Assembly (NCBI GenBank): GCA_025936825.1
Contig: JAICSO010000006.1
Location: 149,142-213,141 of the forward strand
Direction: 5' to 3'
From: Terriglobales bacterium
GTDB lineage: Bacteria; Acidobacteriota; Terriglobia; Terriglobales; Acidobacteriaceae
DNA: 64,000 nt
Shown here: piece after piece, positions 53,537-62,988 of the stretch
Layout of the letters: each line of letters opens with the position of its first letter
Position numbering within the stretch: the first letter of the stretch is position 1
Program-made: the position numbers and the translations under genes
The notes under the pieces: generated by a model
Told to the model about the DNA's origin: nothing
What the model saw: the letters and a program-made list of their open reading frames with translations, nothing else
Databases searched by the model: none

Positions 53537-55444
53537 ATGGTAACGCTTGCGGAGCTCGCGCTAATTCCAAGCGGTAGTCAACTGATGAAATCGTGCGTAT
53601 TTTGTATCATCTCGTTGTCGCTGGCCTGTGCATTCATTGGCGCGGGGCAGATAACGGCTTCCTCTGCTCAGGAGGATCTCCAAACCGCGTCCGCTCCGAT
53701 GGGATCGCAATACACCATCGCCTTCAAGAGCTTCGCCCCAAATAACAGCGATATCTTTCTAGCCGACCAGGACGGCAGTCATATCCGCGCTGTGGTACCG
53801 GATCCCGCGCTCGACTATAACGCTTCGTTCTCCGCTGACGGCCACTGGATTGTGTTTACGTCGTACCGCGCTGGTTCTGCCGATATTTGGCGCGTCCATC
53901 CTGACGGTTCTGGGTTGCAGAGGTTGACGAGCGATCCGGGATTCGAAGATCAAGCCGCCTTGTCGCCCGACGGCAGATCCTTGGCCTTTGTCTCAAGCCG
54001 GAGCGGTCAGGCGGACATTTGGATCCTGGATCTGGTCACGCACAAGATGCGCAACCTGACCGACCACCCAGCGGGAGATTTCCGCCCGGCCTGGTCTCCT
54101 GACGGCAAATGGATCGCGTTCTCGTCGGATCGTGATCGACCCCGTGCCTGCCCGAATACTACCCGCCCTGGAGCTGGCTCTTTCGTGACGCCGCAGTACC
54201 GGGACATCTACCTCGTCCGTACAGACGGGTCTGGGCTGCGCAGGATTACGAACGGAACGAGCGAAACCGCAGGCACGCCTAGCTGGTCGCCCGACGGAAC
54301 CCGCATCGTGTTCTATACCGGGGATGCTGAGCAAGTCTGCACGGGTGGGCTGGTCCTCGGAACGGGAACGACACAAATTGTGTCAGTAGAAATTGTTTCC
54401 GGTAAACGCGAAACCCTTACGACCGGGGATGGCTTGAAAGTTTGCCCACATTGGGTCGGGCGAGATGTTGTTTACCAGACGAAGGATGGAATTCGCTTCA
54501 CTAGCGGACGTGAAGTTCACGGCATGTTTCAGGTCCCAGCCTGGTCGCCTGATGTTCGTCGCTTTGTCTTTCACGCCGAGACCGATCTGCGCGGCGATCG
54601 TGAGCGTCCGTTTCAGACATGGCCCAGCCTTGACCGTCGCTTCGCTCTCCTGCGGGTGCCGGACGCATCCTCCTTCTCACCGTCCGGTGAGCGCATGGTG
54701 TACATACTCACAAACTTCCACGGAGAGATTCGCAGTGGCAAGCTTGTCACTGCGAATTTGGACGGCTCGGATCGCAAAGTGCTTTGGGAAGGACCACTGA
54801 CTCAGGACGCAGCCGGGCCGGCCTGGTCGCCGTGCGGCGACGCAATCCTAGTTGGAGTAGGCGGCTTATTTCAGCGCGCGCAGATCGGCACAGCGTCCCT
54901 GATGAGCGTAAATCCGAAGAATGGTCAGGCTTTGCAAATTACGCATGATGATGCCAACAATGGCATGCCAAGCTGGTCTCCAGATTGCCAGCAAGTCGTT
55001 TATCGAGTTGCGCGCGGAAGCAATCGTGAGCTGCACATCTTAGATCTCGCAACCGGAAACAGCCACAAGCTGGAGACCGGATCGGAGTACGATACGTTTC
55101 CGTCATGGTCCCCGCGTGGCGATTGGATTGTGTTCACCAGCAAGCGGGATGGAGATTACGAGATCTATCGCATCCGGCCAGACGGGACCGGGCTTCGTCG
55201 CCTGACGCATCTTCCGGGAAATGACGCGCACCCATCGGTTTCTCCAGATGGAGAATGGACCGCGTTCGCTACGTCAGCTCAAGGTTTTAAGGATGAAGCG
55301 GTGCAGCCGCTTTTGGTTGGCACATTTCAGCCCTACGGCGAGATAGGAGTGATGCGCATCGATGGCTCGGAATTTCACCTCCTGACGGATAATGCCACCG
55401 AGGAAGGGGCACCGGCATGGGTTCCATTAAAAACTCAAAAGTGA
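53537..55444 (+). CDS. Secreted PD40/TolB-like beta-propeller protein
   Basis: This protein has 635 residues from ATG 53537, or about 619 from ATG 53585, which starts exactly at a signal peptide (KSCVFCIISLSLACAFIGAG). The rest consists of PD40 repeats of about 45 residues: FSADGHWIVFTSYRAGSAD, LSPDGRSLAFVSSRSGQAD, WSPDGKWIAFSSDRD and WSPRGDWIVFTSKRDGD. Such proteins are TolB-like scaffolds. No enzyme motif is seen. It lies between two kinases that carry the same propeller type and may share a ligand or partner; that is inference. Confidence 0.85.
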   Translation: MVTLAELALIPSGSQLMKSCVFCIISLSLACAFIGAGQITASSAQEDLQTASAPMGSQYTIAFKSFAPNNSDIFLADQDGSHIRAVVPDPALDYNASFSADGHWIVFTSYRAGSADIWRVHPDGSGLQRLTSDPGFEDQAALSPDGRSLAFVSSRSGQADIWILDLVTHKMRNLTDHPAGDFRPAWSPDGKWIAFSSDRDRPRACPNTTRPGAGSFVTPQYRDIYLVRTDGSGLRRITNGTSETAGTPSWSPDGTRIVFYTGDAEQVCTGGLVLGTGTTQIVSVEIVSGKRETLTTGDGLKVCPHWVGRDVVYQTKDGIRFTSGREVHGMFQVPAWSPDVRRFVFHAETDLRGDRERPFQTWPSLDRRFALLRVPDASSFSPSGERMVYILTNFHGEIRSGKLVTANLDGSDRKVLWEGPLTQDAAGPAWSPCGDAILVGVGGLFQRAQIGTASLMSVNPKNGQALQITHDDANNGMPSWSPDCQQVVYRVARGSNRELHILDLATGNSHKLETGSEYDTFPSWSPRGDWIVFTSKRDGDYEIYRIRPDGTGLRRLTHLPGNDAHPSVSPDGEWTAFATSAQGFKDEAVQPLLVGTFQPYGEIGVMRIDGSEFHLLTDNATEEGAPAWVPLKTQK

Positions 55445-55460
55445 AAAATTGTCGTTCTTA

Positions 55461-55494
55461 GCGGAAGTCAACTTCCCAATTGCCGACAATCTGC
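55461..55494. repeat. Interspersed element copy D
   Basis: GCGGAAGTCAACTTCCCAATTGCCGACAATCTGCC shows the core inverted repeat GGAAGT-CA-ACTTCC at full strength, then the right end AATTGCCGAC. It lies between convergent genes. Confidence 0.65.
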
Positions 55495-55555
55495 CAACTT
55501 GGTTCTCAGCTTTGTCATGGATGGTATGCGGGAACGTTGAAATAAACTCTGAAGC

Positions 55556-58387
55556 TCACCGCAGGGGGATGCGATAAAGGTTGCGCTGGACTGTTTCTTT
55601 GACGAAGGCATACGTGTCCGGGGTCCCCCCATGTCCGATGATGCCTCCGGCGATGGTGCGTACGTTCTTCAAACTGGCGAGTTGCGACAAGTTCGATAAG
55701 CCATTGGGCGGCAGTTCAGGCGGGCTATTGGCAACAGCAAGACTGATGAGATACGTTAGCGCGCCTGTGTTCCTTTTCCCGGTGCCGCCGGTAGCGATGA
55801 ACGATCTACCGTCATCCGACCAATAACCGATGGCATCTTTGCAGACCGGTTGAACACGCCTTCGCGCCCAGTCCACAATTTCCAACATCCATTCCGACCG
55901 CCCTTCGATCGGCAGGGTCACGGCGAGGTAGCGTCCATCGGGAGAAGTGGCAAGCGCCAGGATTTTTTCGTGCCAAATCTGTTCATCACCGCTGCCGTCA
56001 CGGTGGACACGATGAACATACGCGCCGGCAGACGTGCGCCTAAGGTAGTAAACGAAGTCGGGTGTAAAGCGCGGGCTAGTCGCGGAGGGCTCTAACACAC
56101 GAGGCGAGGAACTACGGTCGAGCGACGCCACCCAAACAGTTGGAGTTCCGTCATCACCTACAGCACTGAAGGCAATGTCGCTACCGTCCGGAGAGAGCGA
56201 AAAGTTGGAAATCGTGAAACCCGGCATGATTGCCTGTGAAGCGCCAGATTGCAACTCCAGCTCCCACAATTCACCCACGCCTAAGTCAGATCGGACTTCG
56301 CGCCCCGGTGTGCGGCGAACGAGGTAGTAGAGTTTTTTGCCATCGCGTGAAAACGGTGATCCGTTGCGAGGATCGGCCAACGCAGCGCTGCCTTCAGAAG
56401 TGAGCGTCCGGTCGCCATGGGAATCGTGCAGCCAAACGCTGGTTCTCCGAATGCCCACAGCGGTGACGATGGAGCCGGTTTCAGGGGAGACGGCGATCCC
56501 CTCTTCCTCTGTCGGCCCTGACGTGACCTGCTCAATCCTGCCGTTTGGGAACTGCTGTCTCCATATATGGAACGCACGACCGGAATTCGTGTTCAAGTAC
56601 ATCCACTTGCCGTCAGGCGACCAGGCAGCCGCGGTACAGATGGCGTCTCCGGGCCCGATCGGCGTTCCCGGTGTGCTGCCGTCAAAGGGAACAAGACGGC
56701 AACGTTGCCATAAATTTCCGGTCATCTCGACGGCGATCACCCATTTGCGGTCGGGAGACAAGTACGACCGGTGCACCATGCCGATTGAGGATTGAGGGGT
56801 ATAGATGGTTTGCCGGTGAGCGCGGCTAAGATCGGAACGCACCAGCTCCATGTGATTGCCACTGGAGATCTGCGAAAACATCAGGTTATCAGCATCCAGC
56901 CAGGTCAGGCCTGAAGCATTGGGAAGCCACAGGCGTGCCTGTCCGCCAAGCACCGGCACGCTCCAGGTGTCCCAGGGGACTGTGTAGGCGATATTAGCAC
57001 CATCAGGGCTGAAGACGGGACTCATCTTCGAAGTGGAGTCATCGGTGAGCCGAACCGGATTGCCGTGAGGTAAAAGCTTGACGTAGACCTGCCCGGGAGT
57101 CGTGAATGTGTCATTGCCCCGTAGAAAAGCCAGCATACGGCCGTCCGGAGAGAAAGCGGGTTGAGTTACCGAATCGGCAAAGTCCGTGAGCTGCTCCCAT
57201 TCTGTGACCGGCACTGGCAAACTGGATCGGTCGTGAAGAAAAGTCACTAGCACTGTTGCTACCACAACTGCAGCGGAGATGGCTGCGTATGTCCAGATGC
57301 GGGATAACTTCTTGGACTTGGAAATTCGAGGCGCTGAGGAGGAGCTACCTGCTTCGGATAATGCCTCCAACGCAAATGCCAGGTCCGACGCGGATTGAAA
57401 GCGGCGTTCAGGGGCTTTTTCCAGGCAGCGCTGGACGATTTTCCGCAGCGCCACGGGAACAGCAGGCGCCAACACCGAAAATGAGGGAGGGTCTTCATTC
57501 AGAATCGCCCCCATCGTTTCTATAGAAGTCGGCTTTCGAAATGCGCGCTCTCCGGTCAATGCCTCATACAGAATCGCGCCGAAAGCAAAAATGTCTGCCC
57601 GCTGATCTGCCTCTTGTCCACGCACTTGCTCCGGCGACATGTAGCCGACAGTTCCCATCACAATCCCTGATTCCGTTCCCACTGTGGGCGCGGCGGGATC
57701 CGAGGGGCCCTGCTTCTGCGTGAGTTTCGCGAGACCGAAATCCAGAATCTTGACTCGCCCATCTTTGGTAACAAAGAGGTTCTCTGGTTTCAGATCCCTA
57801 TGCACGATGCCTTTATCGTGAGCAGCCGCTAACCCCCGCGCGATCTGGACGGCGCAATCAACCGCTCTACACGGCTGCATAGGGCGCTTAATCAGCTGCT
57901 CGCGTAATGTGCTGCCCTCCAAAAATTCCATGACGAGGTAAGGCACTCCGTCATGGGTACCGATCTGGTGAATCGTGAGAATATTGGGATGGTTGAGGGC
58001 GGCTGCCGCTCGTGCTTCTTGCTCGAAGCGCCGCAATTGTTCAGGACCTTGAGCGAGAGATGACGGTAATACCTTGACGGCAACATCGCGACCCAGGCGC
58101 TCGTCTCGCGCGCGATACACTTCACCCATCCCGCCTGCGCCGATCAGGCTGACAATCTCGTACGATCCGAACCATGTTCCATTTGCGACCCATACACGAT
58201 CCGGCGGCGCAGATTTGAGGAAGTCTTCTTCGTGGCCTGATCTGGAGGCGAGTAGAGATTCGACTTCGCGTTTTAACGACGGGTCCGTCAGGCAGGCCTG
58301 ATCCACAAAAGCCGAACGTTCAGCAGGGTCCTTCTGCAAAACGCGATCCAGGAGTTCCTTGACCTGCTGCCAGCGTTCGGGATTCAT
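55556..58387 (-). CDS. Membrane Ser/Thr protein kinase with PD40 beta-propeller, sigma-linked
   Basis: This protein has 943 residues from ATG 58387, which shares an ATGA overlap with the sigma-factor stop. An N-terminal helical region of about 55 residues (WQQVKELLDRVLQKDPAERSAF) is of the kind found before acidobacterial and planctomycetal kinases. The kinase domain shows GAGGMGEVYR, VAVKVLP, HRDLKPEN, DFGLAKL and MSPEQ, all active-site residues kept. One membrane helix (TYAAISAAVVVATVLVTFL) then leads to a PD40 propeller of about 500 residues outside. It is co-transcribed with an ECF sigma factor, so it may control that factor by phosphorylation. Confidence 0.92.
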   Translation of the reverse strand: MNPERWQQVKELLDRVLQKDPAERSAFVDQACLTDPSLKREVESLLASRSGHEEDFLKSAPPDRVWVANGTWFGSYEIVSLIGAGGMGEVYRARDERLGRDVAVKVLPSSLAQGPEQLRRFEQEARAAAALNHPNILTIHQIGTHDGVPYLVMEFLEGSTLREQLIKRPMQPCRAVDCAVQIARGLAAAHDKGIVHRDLKPENLFVTKDGRVKILDFGLAKLTQKQGPSDPAAPTVGTESGIVMGTVGYMSPEQVRGQEADQRADIFAFGAILYEALTGERAFRKPTSIETMGAILNEDPPSFSVLAPAVPVALRKIVQRCLEKAPERRFQSASDLAFALEALSEAGSSSSAPRISKSKKLSRIWTYAAISAAVVVATVLVTFLHDRSSLPVPVTEWEQLTDFADSVTQPAFSPDGRMLAFLRGNDTFTTPGQVYVKLLPHGNPVRLTDDSTSKMSPVFSPDGANIAYTVPWDTWSVPVLGGQARLWLPNASGLTWLDADNLMFSQISSGNHMELVRSDLSRAHRQTIYTPQSSIGMVHRSYLSPDRKWVIAVEMTGNLWQRCRLVPFDGSTPGTPIGPGDAICTAAAWSPDGKWMYLNTNSGRAFHIWRQQFPNGRIEQVTSGPTEEEGIAVSPETGSIVTAVGIRRTSVWLHDSHGDRTLTSEGSAALADPRNGSPFSRDGKKLYYLVRRTPGREVRSDLGVGELWELELQSGASQAIMPGFTISNFSLSPDGSDIAFSAVGDDGTPTVWVASLDRSSSPRVLEPSATSPRFTPDFVYYLRRTSAGAYVHRVHRDGSGDEQIWHEKILALATSPDGRYLAVTLPIEGRSEWMLEIVDWARRRVQPVCKDAIGYWSDDGRSFIATGGTGKRNTGALTYLISLAVANSPPELPPNGLSNLSQLASLKNVRTIAGGIIGHGGTPDTYAFVKETVQRNLYRIPLR

Positions 58388-58965
58388 GGAGTGCTCGTCC
58401 GCGCAATTTCTCGGCGTAGCCATAGGCGAGCCGTGGTCCATTCTCGCGAGACGGTCGCGGCTGAGATTTCAAGTGCCTCGGAGGTCTCCTCAATAGAGAG
58501 ACCCGCGAAAAAGCGGAGCTCGACGATTCGGCATTGCCGTTCGTCCAGCGCCGCCAGGCGGCGAAGTGCGTCATCGAGGAGAATCACGTCTACATTTCTT
58601 TGCTGAGGAATACTCAAGGCTTCATTCAACGCGAGCCGGGGAAGGCCATCTCCACGCTTCGCTGCTGCCCGACTCCGTGCATGCTCGACCAGTATCTCGC
58701 GCATCAGTCGTGCCGCCACACCGAAGAAATGAGTGCGGTTCTCCAAGTCGGGAGAGCTCTTGCCCGCGAGTCGAACGTAGGCCTCATGAACGAGAGCCGC
58801 GCTCTGCAGCGTGTGATCGGGACGCTCCCGACGCAAGTAGCTGCGCGCGAGCTTGCGCAATTCCGCATAAACGAGTGGAACAAGCGAGTCGAGCGCCCCG
58901 AAATCGCCGTCCCGCCATCGCGCGAGTAGCTCAGTGACCTGATGCGATGAAGTTGGCGCGCTCAT
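58384..58965 (-). CDS. ECF RNA polymerase sigma factor, kinase-associated group
   Basis: This is a 193-residue protein. Region 2 reads DSLVPLVYAELRKLARSYLRRERPDHTLQSAALVHEAYVRL and region 4 ends with CRIVELRFFAGLSIEETSEALEISAATVSREWTTARLWLRREI, a helix-turn-helix. The AALVHEAYVRL and FFGVAARLMREILVEHAR motifs are those of the ECF group (TIGR02999-like) that is linked to Ser/Thr kinases in Acidobacteriota and Planctomycetota. No anti-sigma gene is adjacent; control by the downstream kinase is likely. A possible promoter lies at 59018-59047. Confidence 0.93.
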   Translation of the reverse strand: MSAPTSSHQVTELLARWRDGDFGALDSLVPLVYAELRKLARSYLRRERPDHTLQSAALVHEAYVRLAGKSSPDLENRTHFFGVAARLMREILVEHARSRAAAKRGDGLPRLALNEALSIPQQRNVDVILLDDALRRLAALDERQCRIVELRFFAGLSIEETSEALEISAATVSREWTTARLWLRREIARTSTP

Positions 58966-59017
58966 CTGGGTGCATAGCCCCTGGACGTGAAACTTGGAAA
59001 AAAGCGATGTGGAGCCA

Positions 59018-59047
59018 AGCTTATCTTCCTTCTAATTTGCTTGTCAA
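59018..59047 (-). promoter_or_regulatory. Possible promoter of the sigma/kinase operon
   Basis: On the minus strand TTGACA (59047-59042), an 18-bp spacer and TAAGCT (59023-59018) lie 53 bp before the sigma-factor start codon. The -35 is perfect; the -10 is poor. Confidence 0.35.
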
Positions 59048-59236
59048 TGAATGAAAACAAGCCATTTAGGCCGTTCCCACGCTACCGATTCTGGATCGCT
59101 AATTAGGGAGGACAGCGTTTTTTCTTTTTGTGAGGTGAATTCCGCTTATTTTTCGCATGCATTAAATGAGAGTTGGTTCGCCAAGCCCATCGGCTTCATG
59201 GTGGCTCTGAAGTGTTCGACGGCAAAGGAGAAAGCC

Positions 59237-59356
59237 ATGGCTGATCTTCTGATTTGCATGACGGCACTGAGTCTTTGTGCTCTGGTCGGGGGGCCAGCGA
59301 TCGCGCGCATTTGGACGGCACTCAGAACAAATCGGGATCCAATTCGCAGGTGGTAA
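59237..59356 (+). CDS. 39-residue membrane micro-protein
   Basis: ATG 59237 has AAAGGAG six bases upstream. The product has one hydrophobic helix (LLICMTALSLCALVGG) and a basic tail ending RRW. A longer in-frame open stretch upstream to 59051 lacks such a site. It is unrecognised; it could be a small membrane protein expressed with the HAF-repeat gene 66 bp downstream. Short length makes the call uncertain. Confidence 0.4.
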   Translation: MADLLICMTALSLCALVGGPAIARIWTALRTNRDPIRRW

Positions 59357-59422
59357 CACGCGTCAGAACGTGGCTCGTTGCGTTAAACAGCATTTCCAAC
59401 GCTTGTCGTGAGGAGGATTAAC

Positions 59423-60379
59423 ATGAACCGCCGCAGTTGCATAGCAAAGCTTGTTGTATCCCTAACAGCACTGGCCGCGACTACCCTAGCGTGGGCTGAC
59501 CGCCCGGAGGCGTTCACTAGAATTGATGTACCCGGTGCCGCTGTCACGGTCGCCTCCGGCATTAAGGCGGACGGTTTCATCGTCGGCTGGTATTGCCTGC
59601 AGGCGCCTTGCGACCCCACACGCTTCCGCGGCTTTCTGCGAAACCCTGAGGGCACCTACCAGGACATCATTGTGCCTACCACCGCCGATCATCCGGCGAT
59701 CGGTACGCAGGCGCGGTACATCAGCCCGCAGGGCATCGTACTGGGCGACTATCTCACGCTCGAAGACGGAGCAACGATGGGCAATCCGCGCTTCCGCGGC
59801 TTTATGTGGTACCAGGGGACGTTTGTCTATTTCGACGCGCCGCCTCTGGCCGTTTACGACAATCCGTCGGGACCCCACAGCATCATCCCGCGTGCCATCA
59901 ACGCAAACGGCGATCTTGTGGGCTGCATCCACGATGTAGATCAGATGGATAGCATGCACGGCTTCCGCTGGCTACATGGGGGAACTTTCAACCAGCTTTC
60001 CGACGAAATGACCATGAACAACGGCATTAATGCCGAGGGGGACGCTGTGGGACTGGATAATTCGAGCACCACTTCTTATCAGATCGACAAATTTGGCAAC
60101 GTCGAACGACTCGCGTTTCATTTCGCTGACGGCACACTCGCCGACGACACGCTCGCGTGGGACATCAACACTAAAAGCGAAATTGTGGGCCAGGCTTGGA
60201 CGAATGATTTCACGGTTGCGCATGCGTTTCTTCGCAGCCAGGGCGAATACAGGTTCATAGATCCACCGGGAGCTGTGAGTGCAGTTGCATTCGCGATCAG
60301 CAGCAATGGAAACGTGGTCGGCCAATATCGCGACTCATCCGGCACCCATGGCTTCTTGTTTCAGCAGGGCGGCGAGTGA
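59423..60379 (+). CDS. Secreted HAF-repeat protein
   Basis: This protein has 318 residues from ATG 59423 with AGGAGG seven bases before it. A signal peptide (SCIAKLVVSLTALAATTLAWA) precedes about six repeats of the type AxxINANGDLVGxxHDxxxxxHGFRW: GFIVGWY, GFMWYQGTF, INANGDLVG, INAEGDAVG, INTKSEIVGQ, ISSNGNVVGQYRDSSGTHGFL. This is the HAF-repeat family (extracellular, beta-propeller-like, function unknown) common in Acidobacteriota. Confidence 0.88.
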   Translation: MNRRSCIAKLVVSLTALAATTLAWADRPEAFTRIDVPGAAVTVASGIKADGFIVGWYCLQAPCDPTRFRGFLRNPEGTYQDIIVPTTADHPAIGTQARYISPQGIVLGDYLTLEDGATMGNPRFRGFMWYQGTFVYFDAPPLAVYDNPSGPHSIIPRAINANGDLVGCIHDVDQMDSMHGFRWLHGGTFNQLSDEMTMNNGINAEGDAVGLDNSSTTSYQIDKFGNVERLAFHFADGTLADDTLAWDINTKSEIVGQAWTNDFTVAHAFLRSQGEYRFIDPPGAVSAVAFAISSNGNVVGQYRDSSGTHGFLFQQGGE

Positions 60380-60770
60380 ACGTTCAAACGTCGGCATTGA
60401 CACCCAGTCCGGTTTTAGTTCGTATCGGGACGAACGATGCACTCGCGAGTATTTGCGTCACAGAAATGACGAGTGCTCGATGTAAGAGGCAACGGACGGC
60501 TGATTTTTTGCGCATGTTAGCGGTCGCGCGCACGACCTCCCCTGAAATCCAGATTCGTCAAGAAAACTAGTCAATGGCTGGGTTTCCTGTATGCGACCGC
60601 GCCGTCACCGTTCCGAGCGGATAGCTCGCAAACCGGAAGGCAACTTCCCAATTGCCGACGACACGGGAGTGAAGCGGCGAGTTCGGCATGTACCATACCT
60701 CGTCTGACAGAAGTGTGTGCCGAGCAAGTAGGTCTTGCTATCTTGATGCTGTGGCCGCTTGCTGTATCAT
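60380..60770. other. Intergenic region, no gene seen
   Basis: This gap of about 390 bp between the HAF-repeat gene and the GT39-like gene contains the interspersed element copy E at 60617-60661. Base composition changes to GC-rich at its right end. Confidence 0.45.
60617..60661. repeat. Interspersed element copy E
   Basis: GCGGATAGCTCGCAAACCGGAAGGCAACTTCCCAATTGCCGACG keeps the left end, the GGAAG-GCA-ACTTCC inverted repeat and the right end AATTGCCGAC. Confidence 0.65.
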
Positions 60771-62318
60771 ATGTGGTTCGGCATGGCCTCCACTATCGCG
60801 TCCCTCGCCGCCGATCGCTCGCGCTCGTTCTGGCGGAGCGAGACCGCCCTCCTCCTCTACATGGCCGCGGTGACCGTCGTCATTCACTGGATCGCCGCTC
60901 TCCACTCTCCCGGCTTTCACCGCGACGAGCTCGCCACCCTCGACGACGCCCGCCACCTCGCCTGGGGATATGTCGCCTACCCGCCAGTGACGCCGTTTTT
61001 CGCCCGCATCTCGCTCATTTTCTTCGGCACCTCGCTGGCCGGTTTCCGCTTCTTCGCTTCGCTGGCCAACGCGGTCGCACTCGTGCTGATCGGTTTGATG
61101 GCTCGGGATCTCGGCGGGCGCCGCGGCGCACAGCTTCTCGCTGCATTCGCCGGAATCCCCGCATGCATCGCCCTCGGGTCCATGATGCAGTACGTCTCCT
61201 TTGACTACCTCGCCTGGGTTCTGATCTCGTTCTTCATCGTGCGCCTGCTCAAAACTGAAGATCCGCGCTGGTGGCTTGGAGTCGGCGCCTCCATCGGTTT
61301 TGGCATGCTGTCAAAGTACGCCATACCGTTCTTCGTCGCGGGTGTGGTGGTTGGCGTGTTCCTGACGCCCGCGCGGCGCTATCTGCGCAACCGCTGGCTG
61401 TGGTTGGCCGTCGTCCTGTCACTGCTCATCTTTCTCCCGAACCTTATCTGGCAAGTTCGCAACAACTTCGTTTACCTCGATTTCGTGCGGCACATTCATG
61501 CCCGCGATGTGCGTATCGGCCGGACTGTTGGCTTCCTCCCTGATCAACTCAAGTTCACGATGTTCGCTGCGCCGCTGTGGCTTGCCGGCCTCTGGTTTTG
61601 TTTCTTTTCCACCGTTGGACGGCGTTTCCGGCTGCTCGGCTGGATGTACGTCACCCCGCTCGTCATCTTTCTAATCGCCAAGGGCCGCGGCTATTACCTT
61701 GCCGGCGCGTATCCGATGCTCTACGCCGCGGGCAGCGTCTGGGGTGAACAGTGGATCACCTGCGTGCGTAGCGGCTGGCGTACCCCACTCCGCGCGACCG
61801 CTGGGACCGCGCTGGCGGTCAATGTAGTGATCTTCAGCGCGCTGTTTCTTCCCGTTACCGGACCCAACTCGCGCTGGTGGCGATGGGCCGCATCCATCAA
61901 TGGCGACTTGCGCGAGGAGGTCGGCTGGCCGGAACTCGTCGAGACCGTTGCGCAGGTTCGCGACTCCTTACCGCTCGAGCAGCAGCGTGCTCGCCTCGGC
62001 ATTCTCGCCGGCGATTACGGAGCGGCCAGCGCGATTGATCTGTACGGGCCTACATACCGGCTTCCGCCGGCGATCGGCGGGATCAATTCCTTCTGGCAGC
62101 GCGGCTACGGCGATCCCCCGCCTGAGACGCTCATCATTCTCGGCGCCTCCGCGCGTTGGGCGGAGGAGCACTTTACCGGCTGCCGCATCGCCGCACGCTC
62201 GTGGAATTACTATGGCGTGATCAACGAACAGACCGGCGACCGCCCAGACGTCTTCGTGTGCGGCCCTCCGCGCCAATCCTGGCCGGACTTCTGGAAGACC
62301 TTCCGCTACTACGGCTGA
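60771..62318 (+). CDS. GT39-like (ArnT/PMT-type) membrane glycosyltransferase
   Basis: This protein has about 515 residues from ATG 60771 (ATG 60783 is equally possible; neither has a good Shine-Dalgarno). GFHRDELATLDDARHLAWGYVAYPPVTPFFARI holds the acidic pair and the YPP loop of GT39 enzymes. About eleven membrane segments and a periplasmic C-terminal domain of about 150 residues follow. The gene is visibly richer in G+C than its surroundings, with many CGC and CTC codons. It stands alone, so its target is unknown. Confidence 0.85.
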   Translation: MWFGMASTIASLAADRSRSFWRSETALLLYMAAVTVVIHWIAALHSPGFHRDELATLDDARHLAWGYVAYPPVTPFFARISLIFFGTSLAGFRFFASLANAVALVLIGLMARDLGGRRGAQLLAAFAGIPACIALGSMMQYVSFDYLAWVLISFFIVRLLKTEDPRWWLGVGASIGFGMLSKYAIPFFVAGVVVGVFLTPARRYLRNRWLWLAVVLSLLIFLPNLIWQVRNNFVYLDFVRHIHARDVRIGRTVGFLPDQLKFTMFAAPLWLAGLWFCFFSTVGRRFRLLGWMYVTPLVIFLIAKGRGYYLAGAYPMLYAAGSVWGEQWITCVRSGWRTPLRATAGTALAVNVVIFSALFLPVTGPNSRWWRWAASINGDLREEVGWPELVETVAQVRDSLPLEQQRARLGILAGDYGAASAIDLYGPTYRLPPAIGGINSFWQRGYGDPPPETLIILGASARWAEEHFTGCRIAARSWNYYGVINEQTGDRPDVFVCGPPRQSWPDFWKTFRYYG

Positions 62319-62384
62319 TCACGCCCGAGTCTCACGGATCTCGGTTCTCTCGATAGTGAACTATGTGCAGTAACCGTTTGTTCG

Positions 62385-62432
62385 CGGATCACGAGCAACC
62401 CGGAAGTCAATTGTTGCAATCAGGGGTTGTCG
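62385..62432. repeat. Interspersed element copy F (diverged)
   Basis: GCGGATCACGAGCAACCCGGAAGTCAATTGTTGCAATCAGGGGTTGTCG keeps the left end and the GGAAGTCAA core; the right side has drifted. Confidence 0.5.
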
Positions 62433-62445
62433 CTGCCAAGGTCGG

Positions 62446-62988
62446 CTAGTCACGATGCATGGTCCACGAACGATAGGGCCTGAACTCGCCGCCGGGCGCA
62501 GCGACATCGAACCGTCCGCTCACGCCGGTATCGTTAATCTTCTTATAGATCAACCGGAATCGCGGACCGGTACTATCCCGAGAGGTGATGAACGAAACTT
62601 CCCCGGGACCGTCTACTGCGACGTCATAGTAGATTGTGTGCGGTTCATTGTCCCAGTACGTAGCTTTCCACGAGCCCGAATCGCTGGCGTAAATCACCAT
62701 TAAATCGCGGTGGTGCAGCGCTGCCTTTCCATTCTGTGGTGGATAATCGGCACGATTATTACGAACGAGGATGCTGCCGTCGAGATCAAAACGAAAATCG
62801 CTCGATCCGGTGACTCCTGGCTCATTCGGATTTGGATCGGCGGTCCAGTGACCGGCAAGAAACTTGAGAGGGGTCCAATCCGTTTTCCTCGGCGCAGGTA
62901 CCTGGCCGTTTGCAGCAGCACAGGTGACGACCGCCATTACGACGACCCATCGCTTCTTCGTCATGAGCAAAAAAAGATTGGCCGACAT
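62446..62988 (-). CDS. Small secreted protein, lipocalin-like
   Basis: This protein has 180 residues from ATG 62988, chosen because AAGGGGGAAGAAA precedes it. A signal peptide near residues 10-28 ends at AAANG. The mature chain reads like a small beta-barrel: LKFLAGHWTADPNPNEPGVTG, FRFDLDGSILVRNNRADY, HRDLMVIYASDSGSWKATYWDN and FRLIYKKINDTGVSGRFD. The FLAGHW...G and SW.A.Y..N pattern occurs in uncharacterised secreted proteins related to DUF1579. No function can be given. Confidence 0.75.
   Translation of the reverse strand: MSANLFLLMTKKRWVVVMAVVTCAAANGQVPAPRKTDWTPLKFLAGHWTADPNPNEPGVTGSSDFRFDLDGSILVRNNRADYPPQNGKAALHHRDLMVIYASDSGSWKATYWDNEPHTIYYDVAVDGPGEVSFITSRDSTGPRFRLIYKKINDTGVSGRFDVAAPGGEFRPYRSWTMHRD

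Noticed and set aside
53195..55494. CRISPR-like repeats from the interspersed element
   Set aside because: Copies are kilobases apart, diverged and without regular spacers; no cas genes.
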